Origin: Dehalococcoidia bacterium
GTDB taxonomy: Bacteria > Chloroflexota > Dehalococcoidia > Bin125
DNA: 64,000 bases
Direction of reading: 5' to 3'
NCBI GenBank assembly: GCA_022828105.1
Contig: JAJEJC010000009.1
Coordinates: 62,001-126,000 of the forward strand
A program made the position numbers and the translations under genes. Below are positions 26,626 through 34,385 of the stretch, in pieces. The notes under the pieces are model-generated. The model saw only the letters and a program-made list of their open reading frames with translations. It made no database searches and had not been told where the DNA came from. Within the stretch, counting starts at the first letter, position 1. Each line of letters begins with the position of its first letter.

Positions 26626-27609
26626 ATGCTGCCTTCGATTCGAGTCGATAGCTGGGACACGTGGACTCGGGTCTACAACGATGTCTCAGTTTGGCAGGGT
26701 CTGATCGATGCGATCTGTGCGCGAGAGGGGATTGTCTACCGGCGGCTCGATCCGGCCAGCGCCAACACCAACGCCGTCTTTCTGCTGGACCGCGAGTTCG
26801 CGCTCAAGATCTATAGCCCGTTCTGGGACGAGTTCGATCTTGAGCGCGCCCTGTTGCAGGCCCTCGGGGCTGAGGAGCGGATTCCCGTCACCGAGGTCGT
26901 TGGCTGCGGTCGAGTGGCGGACGCCGACGGGGTGTCCTGGAACTACCTGATCACACGCTTCTGTCCGGCTCGACCCTACTCGGAGCTGCGGCCCGACCTG
27001 AGCGGCGAGGAGGCTGCGTCTCTCGCCGCGCAGCTTGGACGGACCGTGCGGGCCCTGCACGAACTCGACACGAGTCGGTTCGTGAGCTCCTCGACCGACC
27101 GGACCTGGAACAAACTGCTGTCGGAGCGCCGTCGCGACGCGGTGAGCGAGTTGGTGGCGGCAGGAGCGTTGGACCGCACCATCGCGGGCCCGCTTGAAGC
27201 GCTGCTTGACGAGGCGATCGCGGTCGACAAGCCCGAGTCGAGGGTCGTCGCGCACGGAGACCTGGGCGCCGACCACCTGCTTTGCGCAGCGGCCGAGGAC
27301 GGCTGGCGAATCGAAGCGCTGATCGACTTCGGCGACGCCAAGATCGGCGTGCCGGAGTATGAGTGGATGCCCGTCTGGCTGGGTTTCTGCGGGCTCAATG
27401 ACCAGCTCGCGCGGGCGTTTCTCGAAGCGTACGACGCCGACTTGCTGGGCGACCGGGAGTTTCCCGGGCGGGCGGTCGCGTGGACGTTCCTGCACGACTT
27501 CGGCGGCGAAGAACTGCTGCGTCTCTGGCGCGAGCGCGGTCGGACCAGTCCGATTGACTCCATCGAAGAGCTGCAATCGCTGCTCTGTCCGCCGTCGCTC
27601 TTCAGGTAG
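26626..27609 (+). CDS. Aminoglycoside phosphotransferase-like kinase
   Basis: Start ATG at 26626 (MLPSIRVDSWDTWTRVYND) is chosen; an ATG at 26596 is also possible. The Brenner motif is HGDLGADHLL (about residue 210; the usual Asn is His), and LIDFGDAKIG carries the Mg-binding Asp (about 237). 327 aa, APH fold. It probably phosphorylates a small hydroxyl compound; aminoglycoside resistance is not implied. The Asn-to-His change in the catalytic loop is unusual. The next gene is convergent, 1 bp away. Confidence 0.7.
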   Translation: MLPSIRVDSWDTWTRVYNDVSVWQGLIDAICAREGIVYRRLDPASANTNAVFLLDREFALKIYSPFWDEFDLERALLQALGAEERIPVTEVVGCGRVADADGVSWNYLITRFCPARPYSELRPDLSGEEAASLAAQLGRTVRALHELDTSRFVSSSTDRTWNKLLSERRRDAVSELVAAGALDRTIAGPLEALLDEAIAVDKPESRVVAHGDLGADHLLCAAAEDGWRIEALIDFGDAKIGVPEYEWMPVWLGFCGLNDQLARAFLEAYDADLLGDREFPGRAVAWTFLHDFGGEELLRLWRERGRTSPIDSIEELQSLLCPPSLFR

Positions 27610-27610
27610 C

Positions 27611-28342
27611 TCACGCCCGCACCGCGATCGTGATGATCTCGGGGCTGGCGTCGGTGAGCGGCTGGCGCTCCCAGTCGCCGAACTGGTCTTCGATCCGGAA
27701 TCCGGCCTTGAGGAGCGATTCGGCGAGCGTGTCGGCATCGAGGAAGCGCAGGGTGCTGCGGCTGATCTCAGGCTCAGTCCAGCGCGGGCTTGTGAATGTG
27801 TGGGTGAACGTGACCAGATCGCCGGTCACGGGCGTTTCGACATTGGTGGCCATTCGCACGTCCTGGCCGCGGAAGACGATCTCGGCCGCGTGCTCGGGGG
27901 TCCAGCGCTCCCAGGCGCGGGCCAGCGGGTTTCGAGTCTCGAACGCAAAGCGACCGCCTGCCGTGAGGGCGCGACGGATCGCCGACAGCGAGTTGCGCAG
28001 CTGGTCGTCGTCAATGAAGACCTGGAAAGCGTGGCCGGTCATCACCACGAGGTCGAACTCCTCGCTCCATTCGCTTGTGGACAGATCGCCGAGGACCCAG
28101 TCAATGTCCGAGCGCTTGCGCGCCTGGTCGAGCATCGCGTCGGCGGGATCGAGTCCGCAGAGTCGACCGGCGTGCCCCGCTTCCCTTGCCAAGTGCAGCA
28201 ACTCGCCGGTACCGCAGCCGACATCGAGCACGCGGTCGGCCGACAACAGCAGCGGCAGGTAGAAGTCGAAGTCGCGCCGGTGCGATGAGAACGAGTCGTA
28301 CAGCTCGGCCAGGCGGGGCACGGCGAAGTAGCGATCGACCAT
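27611..28342 (-). CDS. Class I SAM-dependent methyltransferase
   Basis: Start ATG at 28342 (MVDRYFAVPRLAELYDSFSS) is the usual start of this family, reached after a clean upstream gap; longer versions read through the next gene's leader. Motif I is VLDVGCGTGELLHLA (about 36-50), with the acidic ribose-binding Asp in CGLDPADAML. 243 aa. The fold is clear; the acceptor is unknown. Methyltransferase families with this N-terminus act on small molecules. Confidence 0.75.
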   Translation of the reverse strand: MVDRYFAVPRLAELYDSFSSHRRDFDFYLPLLLSADRVLDVGCGTGELLHLAREAGHAGRLCGLDPADAMLDQARKRSDIDWVLGDLSTSEWSEEFDLVVMTGHAFQVFIDDDQLRNSLSAIRRALTAGGRFAFETRNPLARAWERWTPEHAAEIVFRGQDVRMATNVETPVTGDLVTFTHTFTSPRWTEPEISRSTLRFLDADTLAESLLKAGFRIEDQFGDWERQPLTDASPEIITIAVRA

Positions 28343-28452
28343 GTTGGATGGCCTACTCCTCGGATGTCGCGACGGTCGGTTATTCGCAGATTCAGTGATA
28401 CACCAGTAGGGTCCTCTGAGCGTTGGGAAGTGCAACACGACAGGCGACGCTG

Positions 28453-29583
28453 ATGCGAAGATCGAGGAATCCAGTGTGGCGCGCGGGATTGCGGATTGGT
28501 GCGCTCGTCGGCCTGGCGTTGCTGACGCTCGTTGCGCTGGCCTGCGCTGGAGACGAACCATCGCAATCGGCTGCCGAGCAGCAACCGTCGGTCGCCGAGG
28601 CCCAACCGGAACAGGAACAGCCACAGCCGGAGCAGCCCGCCGAAGAACCGGCTGCCGAGGAACCGGTCCAACAGGAACAGACAGCGCCCGCGCAACCGCA
28701 GGAAGCGCAAGCGGCACCGCAAGCGCCGGCGGAATCGCAACAGCGACAAGAGCAGATGACGCCGCAGGAGGCGGTCGCGGCGGGCACGCGGTTGATCACG
28801 CTGTTCGGCGACCTGACCGAGATTGTCTTCGCGCTGGGCGTCGAGGAGTTCCTGGTCGCGCGCGACACGAGCTCGATCTATCCACCCGAAGCGGAGGCGC
28901 TGCCCAACCTGGGCTTCGCCGGCGCGCTCAATGCCGAGGCGATCCTCGACTTCGAGCCCACGCTGATCATCGGCACCTCGATGGCCGGACCGCCCGAGGT
29001 GCTGGAGCAGTTGCGGCAGGCCGGCGTGGAGGTCCTGATCATCGCGGACCTGCTCGAACTGGATGCGCCGCAGATCAAGATTCGCCTGGTTGGCGAGACG
29101 TTGGGCATCCCCGAGCGGGCCGAAGCGCTGGCGCGGGATGTCGAAGCGCGGATGGCGGCCGTGATCGCGGCCTACGCGAATCCGGAGCGGCCGCTGCGGG
29201 TGATGCACATCTACATTCGCCGCGGCGGACTGCAGTTGGTCTCCGGCGCGGGCAACCAGGCAGAGGCGATCATCGAGGCGGCCGGCGGGATCGACGCCGC
29301 AGCCGAGGCGGGCATTGTCGGCTGGCAGCCGCTCAGCCCCGAGGCGCTGGTCGCCGCCAATCCCGATGTCTACCTGGTCATGGATCGCGGGCTCGAAGTG
29401 ATCGGCGGTCTCGACGGTCTGCTGGAGATCCCGGGCATGGCCGAGACCCGGGCCGGCGAGGGGCCGTACGTGATCTCGATGCCCGATCTCTACCTGCTCG
29501 GCTTCGGCCCGCGCCTGCCGGAGGCGATCGCCGACCTCGCCCAGTTCCTGCGTGATGTCCAGTCGGAGATCGAGAGCCAGTAG
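28453..29583 (+). CDS. Lipoprotein ABC-transport binding protein, hemin/siderophore/B12 type
   Basis: Start ATG at 28453 (MRRSRNPVWRAGLRIGALVG) is chosen; 28423 is an alternative. A signal peptide ends at the lipobox LVALAC (Cys at residue 31 from this start), followed by a long Gln/Glu/Pro/Ala linker (about 35-105). The binding domain follows: TLFGDLTEIVFALGV, NAEAILDFEPTLIIGTS, SGAGNQAEAIIEAAGG and WQPLSPEALVAANPDVYLVM, the BtuF/HmuT/FepB class III fold. It binds heme, corrinoid or siderophore iron at the outer membrane face. No permease or ATPase gene adjoins it. Confidence 0.8.
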   Translation: MRRSRNPVWRAGLRIGALVGLALLTLVALACAGDEPSQSAAEQQPSVAEAQPEQEQPQPEQPAEEPAAEEPVQQEQTAPAQPQEAQAAPQAPAESQQRQEQMTPQEAVAAGTRLITLFGDLTEIVFALGVEEFLVARDTSSIYPPEAEALPNLGFAGALNAEAILDFEPTLIIGTSMAGPPEVLEQLRQAGVEVLIIADLLELDAPQIKIRLVGETLGIPERAEALARDVEARMAAVIAAYANPERPLRVMHIYIRRGGLQLVSGAGNQAEAIIEAAGGIDAAAEAGIVGWQPLSPEALVAANPDVYLVMDRGLEVIGGLDGLLEIPGMAETRAGEGPYVISMPDLYLLGFGPRLPEAIADLAQFLRDVQSEIESQ

Positions 29584-29677
29584 CGGCGCCGCGACTTGCG
29601 TGTGCGACGGGCACGGCGGAGCCGGGGTCGGGTGATCGGCCGGGAGGAAAAAAACGCGCGGGGGAGATTGGGGTGGA

Positions 29678-30040
29678 TTACAGGGGGTCGTCTTCTTCTT
29701 CGGGTGGTTGGTCTTCGGGCGGGGAGCCCCCCTCTGTCTCTACGAGACATCTCCCCCCGCTGGAAGCGGGGGGAGAGGGGGAATGGGCAGCGTGACATCT
29801 CTCTCCGCTGGAAGCGGGGGGAGAGGGTCGGTCGTGGAGGTCTCGGAGGAGGTGGCGGGCGACGTCGTAGGGGTCGGTGGTGTGGTAGAGCGCGTGGTTG
29901 CGGGCGGCGTTGGGGTTGGGCGGGAACATCTCGCGGACGAGGGTCTTGAGGGCTTTGAGTTGCTTGTAGGCGGGGGCGTCGCTGTTGGCGGTTCGCCAGA
30001 GTCGGTCGATGCGGGCTCGGTAGTGGTAGGGGTTGGGCAT
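29678..30040 (-). CDS. Hypothetical protein with repeat-derived C-terminus
   Basis: Residues 1-70 look like a conserved small protein (MPNPYHYRARIDRLWRTANS; LVREMFPPNPNAARNHALYH). From about residue 71 the frame passes through two copies of the REP-like repeat, giving the peptide RPSPPASSGERC and PSPPASSGGRC plus an acidic PEEEDDPL end. The gene therefore has a C-terminus made by repeat insertion. No function is recognised. Confidence 0.55.
   Translation of the reverse strand: MPNPYHYRARIDRLWRTANSDAPAYKQLKALKTLVREMFPPNPNAARNHALYHTTDPYDVARHLLRDLHDRPSPPASSGERCHAAHSPSPPASSGGRCLVETEGGSPPEDQPPEEEDDPL
29727..29827. repeat. REP-like palindromic repeat, two tandem copies B1 and B2
   Basis: B1 (29727-29782) has GTCTCTACGAGAC and CTCCCCCCGC-tggaa-GCGGGGGGAG, the same two-hairpin plan as copy A. 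B2 (29791-29827) is a partial copy with CTCTCTCCGC-tggaa-GCGGGGGGAG. They lie within the 3' end of the minus-strand gene 29678-30040 and change its C-terminus. Confidence 0.75.
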
Positions 30041-30147
30041 TGGTGGCTCCTTTGGTGGGTGGTGTGTGATAGTACTGGTGTTCTGATGGTATCGGGATTG
30101 TGTGGAACCTGGTCGATTGGTGCGAACATCTGCGCTAGACTGGTCGA

Positions 30148-31422
30148 ATGCCGACGCCCAACTTCGCCAATCGGACGCTGTACCACGGGGACAACCTGCC
30201 CTTTCTGCGCGGGATCAACTCGGGGACGATCCACTTGATCGCGACCGACCCGCCGTTCAACAAGGGCCGCGACTTTCACGCGACGCCGGACTCGCTGGCG
30301 GCGGGCGCCAAGTTCGAGGATCGCTGGAGTTGGGATCGGGACGTGCACCAGGACTGGATCGACGCGATCCAGGACGACTGGCCGGCAGTTTGGGAAGTGA
30401 TCGATGCAGCAAACTCGGTCTGGTCCAAACGCGACATGGGGGCATTCTTGTGCTGGCTCGGCGTTCGCTTGCTTGAGATGCATCGCGTCCTGAGGGAAGA
30501 CGGCAGTATCTACCTGCACATCGACTACACCGCTCACGCCTGGGTGAAGGCGCTGATGGATGCGATCTTCGGCTGGACTAACTTTAGGAATGAGATTGTA
30601 TGGTGCTATGCCCTGGGTGGGAGTTCGAGAAAGCTCTGGTCGAAGAAACACGACACGTTGCTGTTCTACACCAAGAGCAACAACTATCACTTCGATAAGC
30701 CCTCGATTCCCGCAACGTCCCAACGCATGAGAGGGCAGGACAAGGGAATGTTGGATTGGTGGACGGACATTCCATCGTTGAACAACATGGCCAAAGAGCG
30801 CATGGGTTATCCGACTCAGAAGCCGGTGGCTCCTTATGAGCGAATCATCCAAGCTTCGTCACGTGAAGGCGAGTTCGTCCTGGACCCATTCTGCGGCTGC
30901 GCGACGACACCGATCGCTGCCGAGCGATCTGACCGACAGTGGATCGGCATTGACATCTGGGACAAGGCGCATGATGTGGTGCTGGAGAGGCTTCAGAGAG
31001 AAGGCCTTGCTGCGCCGGACGGCGATGCCGGCGGTCGACTGCTGACCTTCGGCCAGGTCGGGTACAGCACCGCACCTCCTGTTCGGACGGATGATGCCGA
31101 CACGGCCGCGCCACTCCTCAAGACCAAGCAGAAGATCGCGGAGCCGCCCGGTCCCAAGATGTCGCGCGCTGAGATGGTCAATTTCCTGATCGAGCAGAAC
31201 GGCATGGTCTGTCGAGGGTGCGACCGGCAGTTTGATGACCCGCTCTATCTGGAACTGGATCACAACACGCCGAGGTCGGATGGCGGGCTGAATCACATCT
31301 CGAATCGGTTGTTGCTCTGTGGGCCGTGCAATCGGATCAAGTCGAATAGGCTGACGTTGAGCGGTCTGCGGGCGGAGAACCAGAAGCGGGGTCGGATGGC
31401 GAGGGAAAGGAGCAACTCATGA
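30148..31422 (+). CDS. DNA methyltransferase fused to HNH nuclease domain (copy 1)
   Basis: The 424-residue protein opens with a beta-class N4/N6 methyltransferase: TDPPFNKG (motif IV, about 33-40) comes before DPFCGCATTPIAAE (motif I, about 245-258), with YPTQKP before it. After a linker (about 320-340) a zinc-HNH endonuclease follows: CRGCDRQF ... LELDHNTPRSDGG ... LLLCGPCNRIKSN (about 355-392). A single chain with both methylase and nuclease is unusual for this class. It overlaps the TIR gene by 4 bp (ATGA). Roles could be a single-chain restriction system or a methylation-directed nuclease. A second copy is at 61183. Confidence 0.85.
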   Translation: MPTPNFANRTLYHGDNLPFLRGINSGTIHLIATDPPFNKGRDFHATPDSLAAGAKFEDRWSWDRDVHQDWIDAIQDDWPAVWEVIDAANSVWSKRDMGAFLCWLGVRLLEMHRVLREDGSIYLHIDYTAHAWVKALMDAIFGWTNFRNEIVWCYALGGSSRKLWSKKHDTLLFYTKSNNYHFDKPSIPATSQRMRGQDKGMLDWWTDIPSLNNMAKERMGYPTQKPVAPYERIIQASSREGEFVLDPFCGCATTPIAAERSDRQWIGIDIWDKAHDVVLERLQREGLAAPDGDAGGRLLTFGQVGYSTAPPVRTDDADTAAPLLKTKQKIAEPPGPKMSRAEMVNFLIEQNGMVCRGCDRQFDDPLYLELDHNTPRSDGGLNHISNRLLLCGPCNRIKSNRLTLSGLRAENQKRGRMARERSNS

Positions 31423-32450
31423 TCGACAACCACTTTAGGTACGACGTGGGATTGTCGTTCGCAGGTGAACAGCGAGAATACGTAAACGATGTAGCAAGTG
31501 AGCTCACCTCCCGTGGGATTCGCGTGTTCTACGACGACTTCGAACGAGGCGAGCTGTGGGGGAAGGACCTCTATGACTATCTGAGTGAAGTGTATCAACA
31601 TATGTGCAACTACTGCGTTATCTTTGCATCGAAAGAGTACGCATCAAAAGTCTGGACAAACAGAGAGCGCCAAAGCGCGCAAGCCAGGGCTATTGACGAG
31701 AACAGAGAGTACATCCTCCCGGCCCGATTTGATAGCACTCCGATTCCTGGCTTGCTTCCTACCATTCACTACATCGATCTAACGCAAGTGTCGACCGATG
31801 AACTGTGTGACCTCATCGAAGCCAAGTTAGGAATGGACACTAAGAGTAACTACTTGCCTCCTAACCTAGATCGACTGTATTCCGGCTTGCACATCACAGA
31901 CAATGAGGATTGGCAAGATGGAGTGGATGCAGACGCATGGGCGTTCCTTCAGGTGCTACAACGGATGAGCGAAGACGAAAGGCAGGCGGTCTTCGCCCTT
32001 CTGAGCTTTGGTTGCCCCACTGAGCTGCCAGAGAATATACACATCGATGCAGATCTGCTGCGTAGAATCACCGATATGTCGGTACCCAAGCTTCAGCGGC
32101 ATTTGGGGGATGTTAGGTCTTTGGGATTTAGGTGCAGATTGCGGGAGCGATCGCACCGCCATTCCGAGAGTTCTGGAGAGCTGCTTGGTGACGTTGAGGT
32201 GTTTGAGCTACGGTGGGAGAATCCGAGCGTCGGAAGGACCGGGGAGATTCCCGCGCTTCTGGTTGCAGCGGAGATGATTCACGTAGCGACTGCCAATCTT
32301 TGCAGAGCATGCGGATACGAGGCTCTTGAGCGGCTGGACTTTTCACAGCTAGCCAGCGCTACTGCGACCGATGAATCTCACGAGGCTGTTGTCGAGGACG
32401 ACCGGGTTGAGACTAATGAAGGTCGCGAGGGTCCAGCCTCTGCTTTGTAG
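31419..32450 (+). CDS. TIR-domain protein with C-terminal helical/winged domain
   Basis: Residues about 7-122 form a TIR domain: YDVGLSFAGEQREYVNDVAS, a box-1-type start, SRGIRVFYDD (about 31-40) and VWTNRERQSAQ with the probable NADase Glu (about 83). The remainder (about 150-340) is helical with a winged-helix-like part (DADLLRRITDMSVPKLQRHL) and an acidic, Glu-rich tail. Codons are more A/T-rich than in neighbours, suggesting transfer. The ATGA overlap with the methyltransferase-HNH gene ties them in one operon. TIR proteins of bacterial defence degrade NAD or make cyclic ADP-ribose signals; here the trigger may be a signal from the nuclease. Confidence 0.82.
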   Translation: MIDNHFRYDVGLSFAGEQREYVNDVASELTSRGIRVFYDDFERGELWGKDLYDYLSEVYQHMCNYCVIFASKEYASKVWTNRERQSAQARAIDENREYILPARFDSTPIPGLLPTIHYIDLTQVSTDELCDLIEAKLGMDTKSNYLPPNLDRLYSGLHITDNEDWQDGVDADAWAFLQVLQRMSEDERQAVFALLSFGCPTELPENIHIDADLLRRITDMSVPKLQRHLGDVRSLGFRCRLRERSHRHSESSGELLGDVEVFELRWENPSVGRTGEIPALLVAAEMIHVATANLCRACGYEALERLDFSQLASATATDESHEAVVEDDRVETNEGREGPASAL

Positions 32451-32504
32451 GGTGAGTGTTCTACCCAGTAGTCGGTCCGGTAAGTGAGGCTGGATCGCTG
32501 GGAG

Positions 32505-32753
32505 TCACAACTGCGCTATTGGACGCTGTTCCTGCCCCCGACGCCAAGCGAGGCGCAACTCGGCCTGTCGCGCCTCGGCCCATTCCAGCACCTGCCGCAT
32601 CTGAGGCGAGGGCAGCTTGCCGGTGTACAGGGCGAGCGACTCGATCTCGATGAGCGCCTCATTGTCGCCGTAGACGGCGTGGAAGTGCGGAGGGTTGTGC
32701 TCGCGGTTGAAGATGCGAATGACGATGCCGTGGAATCGGCAGAGTTCAGACAT
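32505..32753 (-). CDS. DUF4160 domain-containing protein
   Basis: The 82-residue protein (MSELCRFHGIVIRIFNREHN; PPHFHAVYGDNEALIEI) matches the DUF4160 family, often paired with DUF2442 proteins in the manner of toxin-antitoxin modules. The N-terminal start overlaps the end of the DUF2442 gene by 8 bp, so both are one operon. Function is unproven. Confidence 0.8.
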   Translation of the reverse strand: MSELCRFHGIVIRIFNREHNPPHFHAVYGDNEALIEIESLALYTGKLPSPQMRQVLEWAEARQAELRLAWRRGQEQRPIAQL

Positions 32754-33036
32754 TCACGGCGCTGCCGGCGCTGCGTGGGTACATATCTCTCAGCGTGAGG
32801 CCGGTCAGGTCCATGTAAAGGGAGTCGGCGCAGAGTTCGATGTCGTCGTTCCAGGCCACCGCGCGGTGGTCGGTGATGTGCACGCTGCGCCAGAAGTCCG
32901 GGTCGCGCCAGGCCGCGCAGATTGGCTCTTCGGCCATGTCGGAGAGGTCGATCTCGCCACTTACGCCGTCGGCGAACGCGATGCGGATGCGCCAATTGTC
33001 GCGTGCTTCGACTTGGACCGGCTGCACAAGTTCCAT
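32746..33036 (-). CDS. DUF2442 domain-containing protein
   Basis: The 96-residue protein (MELVQPVQVEARDNWRIRIA; FADGVSGEIDLSDMAEEPIC; FWRSVHITDHRAVAWNDDIELCADSL) has the DUF2442 pattern. It precedes and overlaps the DUF4160 gene. The pair resembles a toxin-antitoxin module that lies beside the TIR/methyltransferase-HNH operon. The exact role of either member is unknown. Confidence 0.8.
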   Translation of the reverse strand: MELVQPVQVEARDNWRIRIAFADGVSGEIDLSDMAEEPICAAWRDPDFWRSVHITDHRAVAWNDDIELCADSLYMDLTGLTLRDMYPRSAGSAVNV

Positions 33037-33045
33037 GAGGTCAGT

Positions 33046-33177
33046 CTAGCCGAAGCCGAGGATGAGACCCACGCCGAGCGCGATTCCCGCCAGCACGATC
33101 CCTACGGCCTGATTGATGTGCCGCGCCTGACGGGCTTCCATCTCGGCCATTGCCCGTAGATCCTGTGCGACTGCCAT
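33046..33177 (-). CDS. Small single-pass membrane protein (43 aa)
   Basis: ATG at 33177 encodes MAVAQDLRAMAEMEARQARH followed by a hydrophobic segment NQAVGIVLAGIALGVGLILG that ends at the stop 33046. It reads as a short soluble helix plus one transmembrane helix. It ends 9 bp before the DUF2442 start, so it could be translated with that pair. Below the usual length cut-off, hence easy to miss. Function unknown. Confidence 0.45.
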   Translation of the reverse strand: MAVAQDLRAMAEMEARQARHINQAVGIVLAGIALGVGLILGFG

Positions 33178-33206
33178 CTCAGCACTTTCGCTCGCCCTGA
33201 GGATAC

Positions 33207-33566
33207 CTACGCCAGATCGTCCAGCTTCGCCACCAGGCGCTCGACGTGCTGGAGGTACTCTTCGACCTCTTCGCGGTTCATTGCCGCTTCGTAGAAGTTG
33301 ATGTGCATGGTCTGGGCGTAGCCGAACTCGAGGCGCAGATCGGGGTCGCCGGTTTCGCCGACGAGTTGCCGCACGACGTTCCAGAGATTGCGATGGCCGT
33401 CATGCTGCCAGCCGCGCCTCTCGGCCGCTGCCTTGACCAGCGTCGCCGCCGCGCCCCACGCCTTCTCCGAGGCCTGCGTCAAATCGTCCTCGGCCAGATG
33501 CGCGCGCGCCTTGCGCAGGTAGCCCGCGCTGAGATCGCGGTAGTGAACTGCCTGTTCGGTGGTCAT
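33207..33566 (-). CDS. PaREP1/HEPN-like protein
   Basis: The 119-residue protein is fully helical: QAVHYRDLSAGYLRKARAHL, QASEKAWGAAATLVKAAAER and EEVEEYLQHVERLVAKLDDL. The AEKxWGAAATLVKA motif and helical length match the PaREP1 family, a HEPN-like group common in archaea and Chloroflexi. HEPN proteins are often RNases of toxin-antitoxin or defence systems, but the RX4-6H catalytic motif is not clearly present here (RGWQHDGH lies nearby). Function is uncertain. Confidence 0.7.
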   Translation of the reverse strand: MTTEQAVHYRDLSAGYLRKARAHLAEDDLTQASEKAWGAAATLVKAAAERRGWQHDGHRNLWNVVRQLVGETGDPDLRLEFGYAQTMHINFYEAAMNREEVEEYLQHVERLVAKLDDLA

Positions 33567-33612
33567 GGGGTCAGTGTAGTCATGGGCCGAGATGAACGCG
33601 GACGCGGGAGGC

Positions 33613-33689
33613 TGGTGGGCCCTCTGGGACTCGAACCCAGGACCTTCGGATTAAAAGTCCGCTGCTCTGGCCAACTGAGCTAAGGGCCC
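33613..33689 (-). tRNA. tRNA-Lys (anticodon UUU)
   Basis: The minus strand folds as a 77-nt cloverleaf with encoded CCA: acceptor GGGCCCT/AGGGCCC, D stem GCTC/GAGC, anticodon stem GCGGA/TCCGA with loop CTTTTAA (anticodon TTT), T stem CTGGG/CCCAG with TTCGAGT. Position 27-43 is a G-A mismatch, tolerated at the stem end. It borders the defence-like island and could be an old integration site. Confidence 0.93.
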
Positions 33690-33725
33690 AGGGCCAGTGT
33701 ATGCGGGGATTGGGTGGTGCGGGGA

Positions 33726-33786
33726 ACCCCCTCAGTCCCTACGGGACAGCTCCCCCCTGGAGGGGGGAGCGGTAATCGGAGGGGGT
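33726..33786. repeat. REP-like palindromic repeat, copy C
   Basis: CCCCCTCAGTCCCTACGGGAC followed by AGCTCCCCCCTGGAGGGGGGAGC repeats the two-hairpin plan of copies A and B, with the loop of the second hairpin shortened. It lies between tRNA-Lys and the DHFR-fold gene. Confidence 0.7.
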
Positions 33787-33797
33787 AGGGTGCTGGT

Positions 33798-34382
33798 ATG
33801 CGTGAACTGGCGTTGTTGAGTTTTGTGACCCTGGATGGGGTGATGCAGAGTCCGACGAGTGCGGGGGAGGATTCGTCGGGCGGGTTTGTGGGCGGGGGCT
33901 GGGGGGCGGCGTACTGGTCGGAGGTGATGCCGCAGGTGTACGCGGAGGCGATGTCGGCGCCGTACGACCTGTTGCTGGGCCGGCGGACGTACGACACTTT
34001 CGCGTCGCACTGGCCGCAGGTGGACGCGGCGGACGATCCGGTCGCGGCGCGGCTGAACGAGGGCCACAAGTACGTGGCGACGCGGTCGGCGTCGACTCCG
34101 TTGCCGTGGGGTCCGGCGACGCGGATCTCGGGCGATGTTGCTGGGGAGATTACGAAGCTGAAGCAGGGGGAGGGTCCGCTGATCCAGGTGCACGGCAGCG
34201 CAGGGTTGATCCAGACGCTGCTGCGGCATGGGTTGGTCGACGAGTACCGGTTGTGGACGTTCCCGGTGGTCGTGGGCTCGGGCAAGCGGCTGTTCGGTGA
34301 CGGGTCTGTGCCGGGCGACCTGCGGTTGGTGCGGTCGGGGTCGACGGCGAACGGGGTGGTGATGTCGGTGTATCGGGGTTGA
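33798..34382 (+). CDS. DHFR-fold reductase (RibD C-terminal-domain family)
   Basis: The 194-residue protein begins MRELALLSFVTLDGVMQSP and has LLLGRRTYDTF (about 55-66), GEGPLIQVHGSAGLIQTLL and YRLWTFPVVVGSGKRLFGDG, the pattern of RibD C-terminal/YwjB-type DHFR-fold reductases that use NADPH. The substrate is unknown. It is a stand-alone gene that converges on a CoA-transferase, 3 bp apart. Confidence 0.8.
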   Translation: MRELALLSFVTLDGVMQSPTSAGEDSSGGFVGGGWGAAYWSEVMPQVYAEAMSAPYDLLLGRRTYDTFASHWPQVDAADDPVAARLNEGHKYVATRSASTPLPWGPATRISGDVAGEITKLKQGEGPLIQVHGSAGLIQTLLRHGLVDEYRLWTFPVVVGSGKRLFGDGSVPGDLRLVRSGSTANGVVMSVYRG

Positions 34383-34385
34383 GCG

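Noticed and set aside
28560..28760. Gln/Glu/Pro-rich stretch of the binding-protein gene as a separate repeat element
   Set aside because: It is a low-complexity linker between lipobox and binding domain; the codons are irregular and do not form a tandem DNA repeat.
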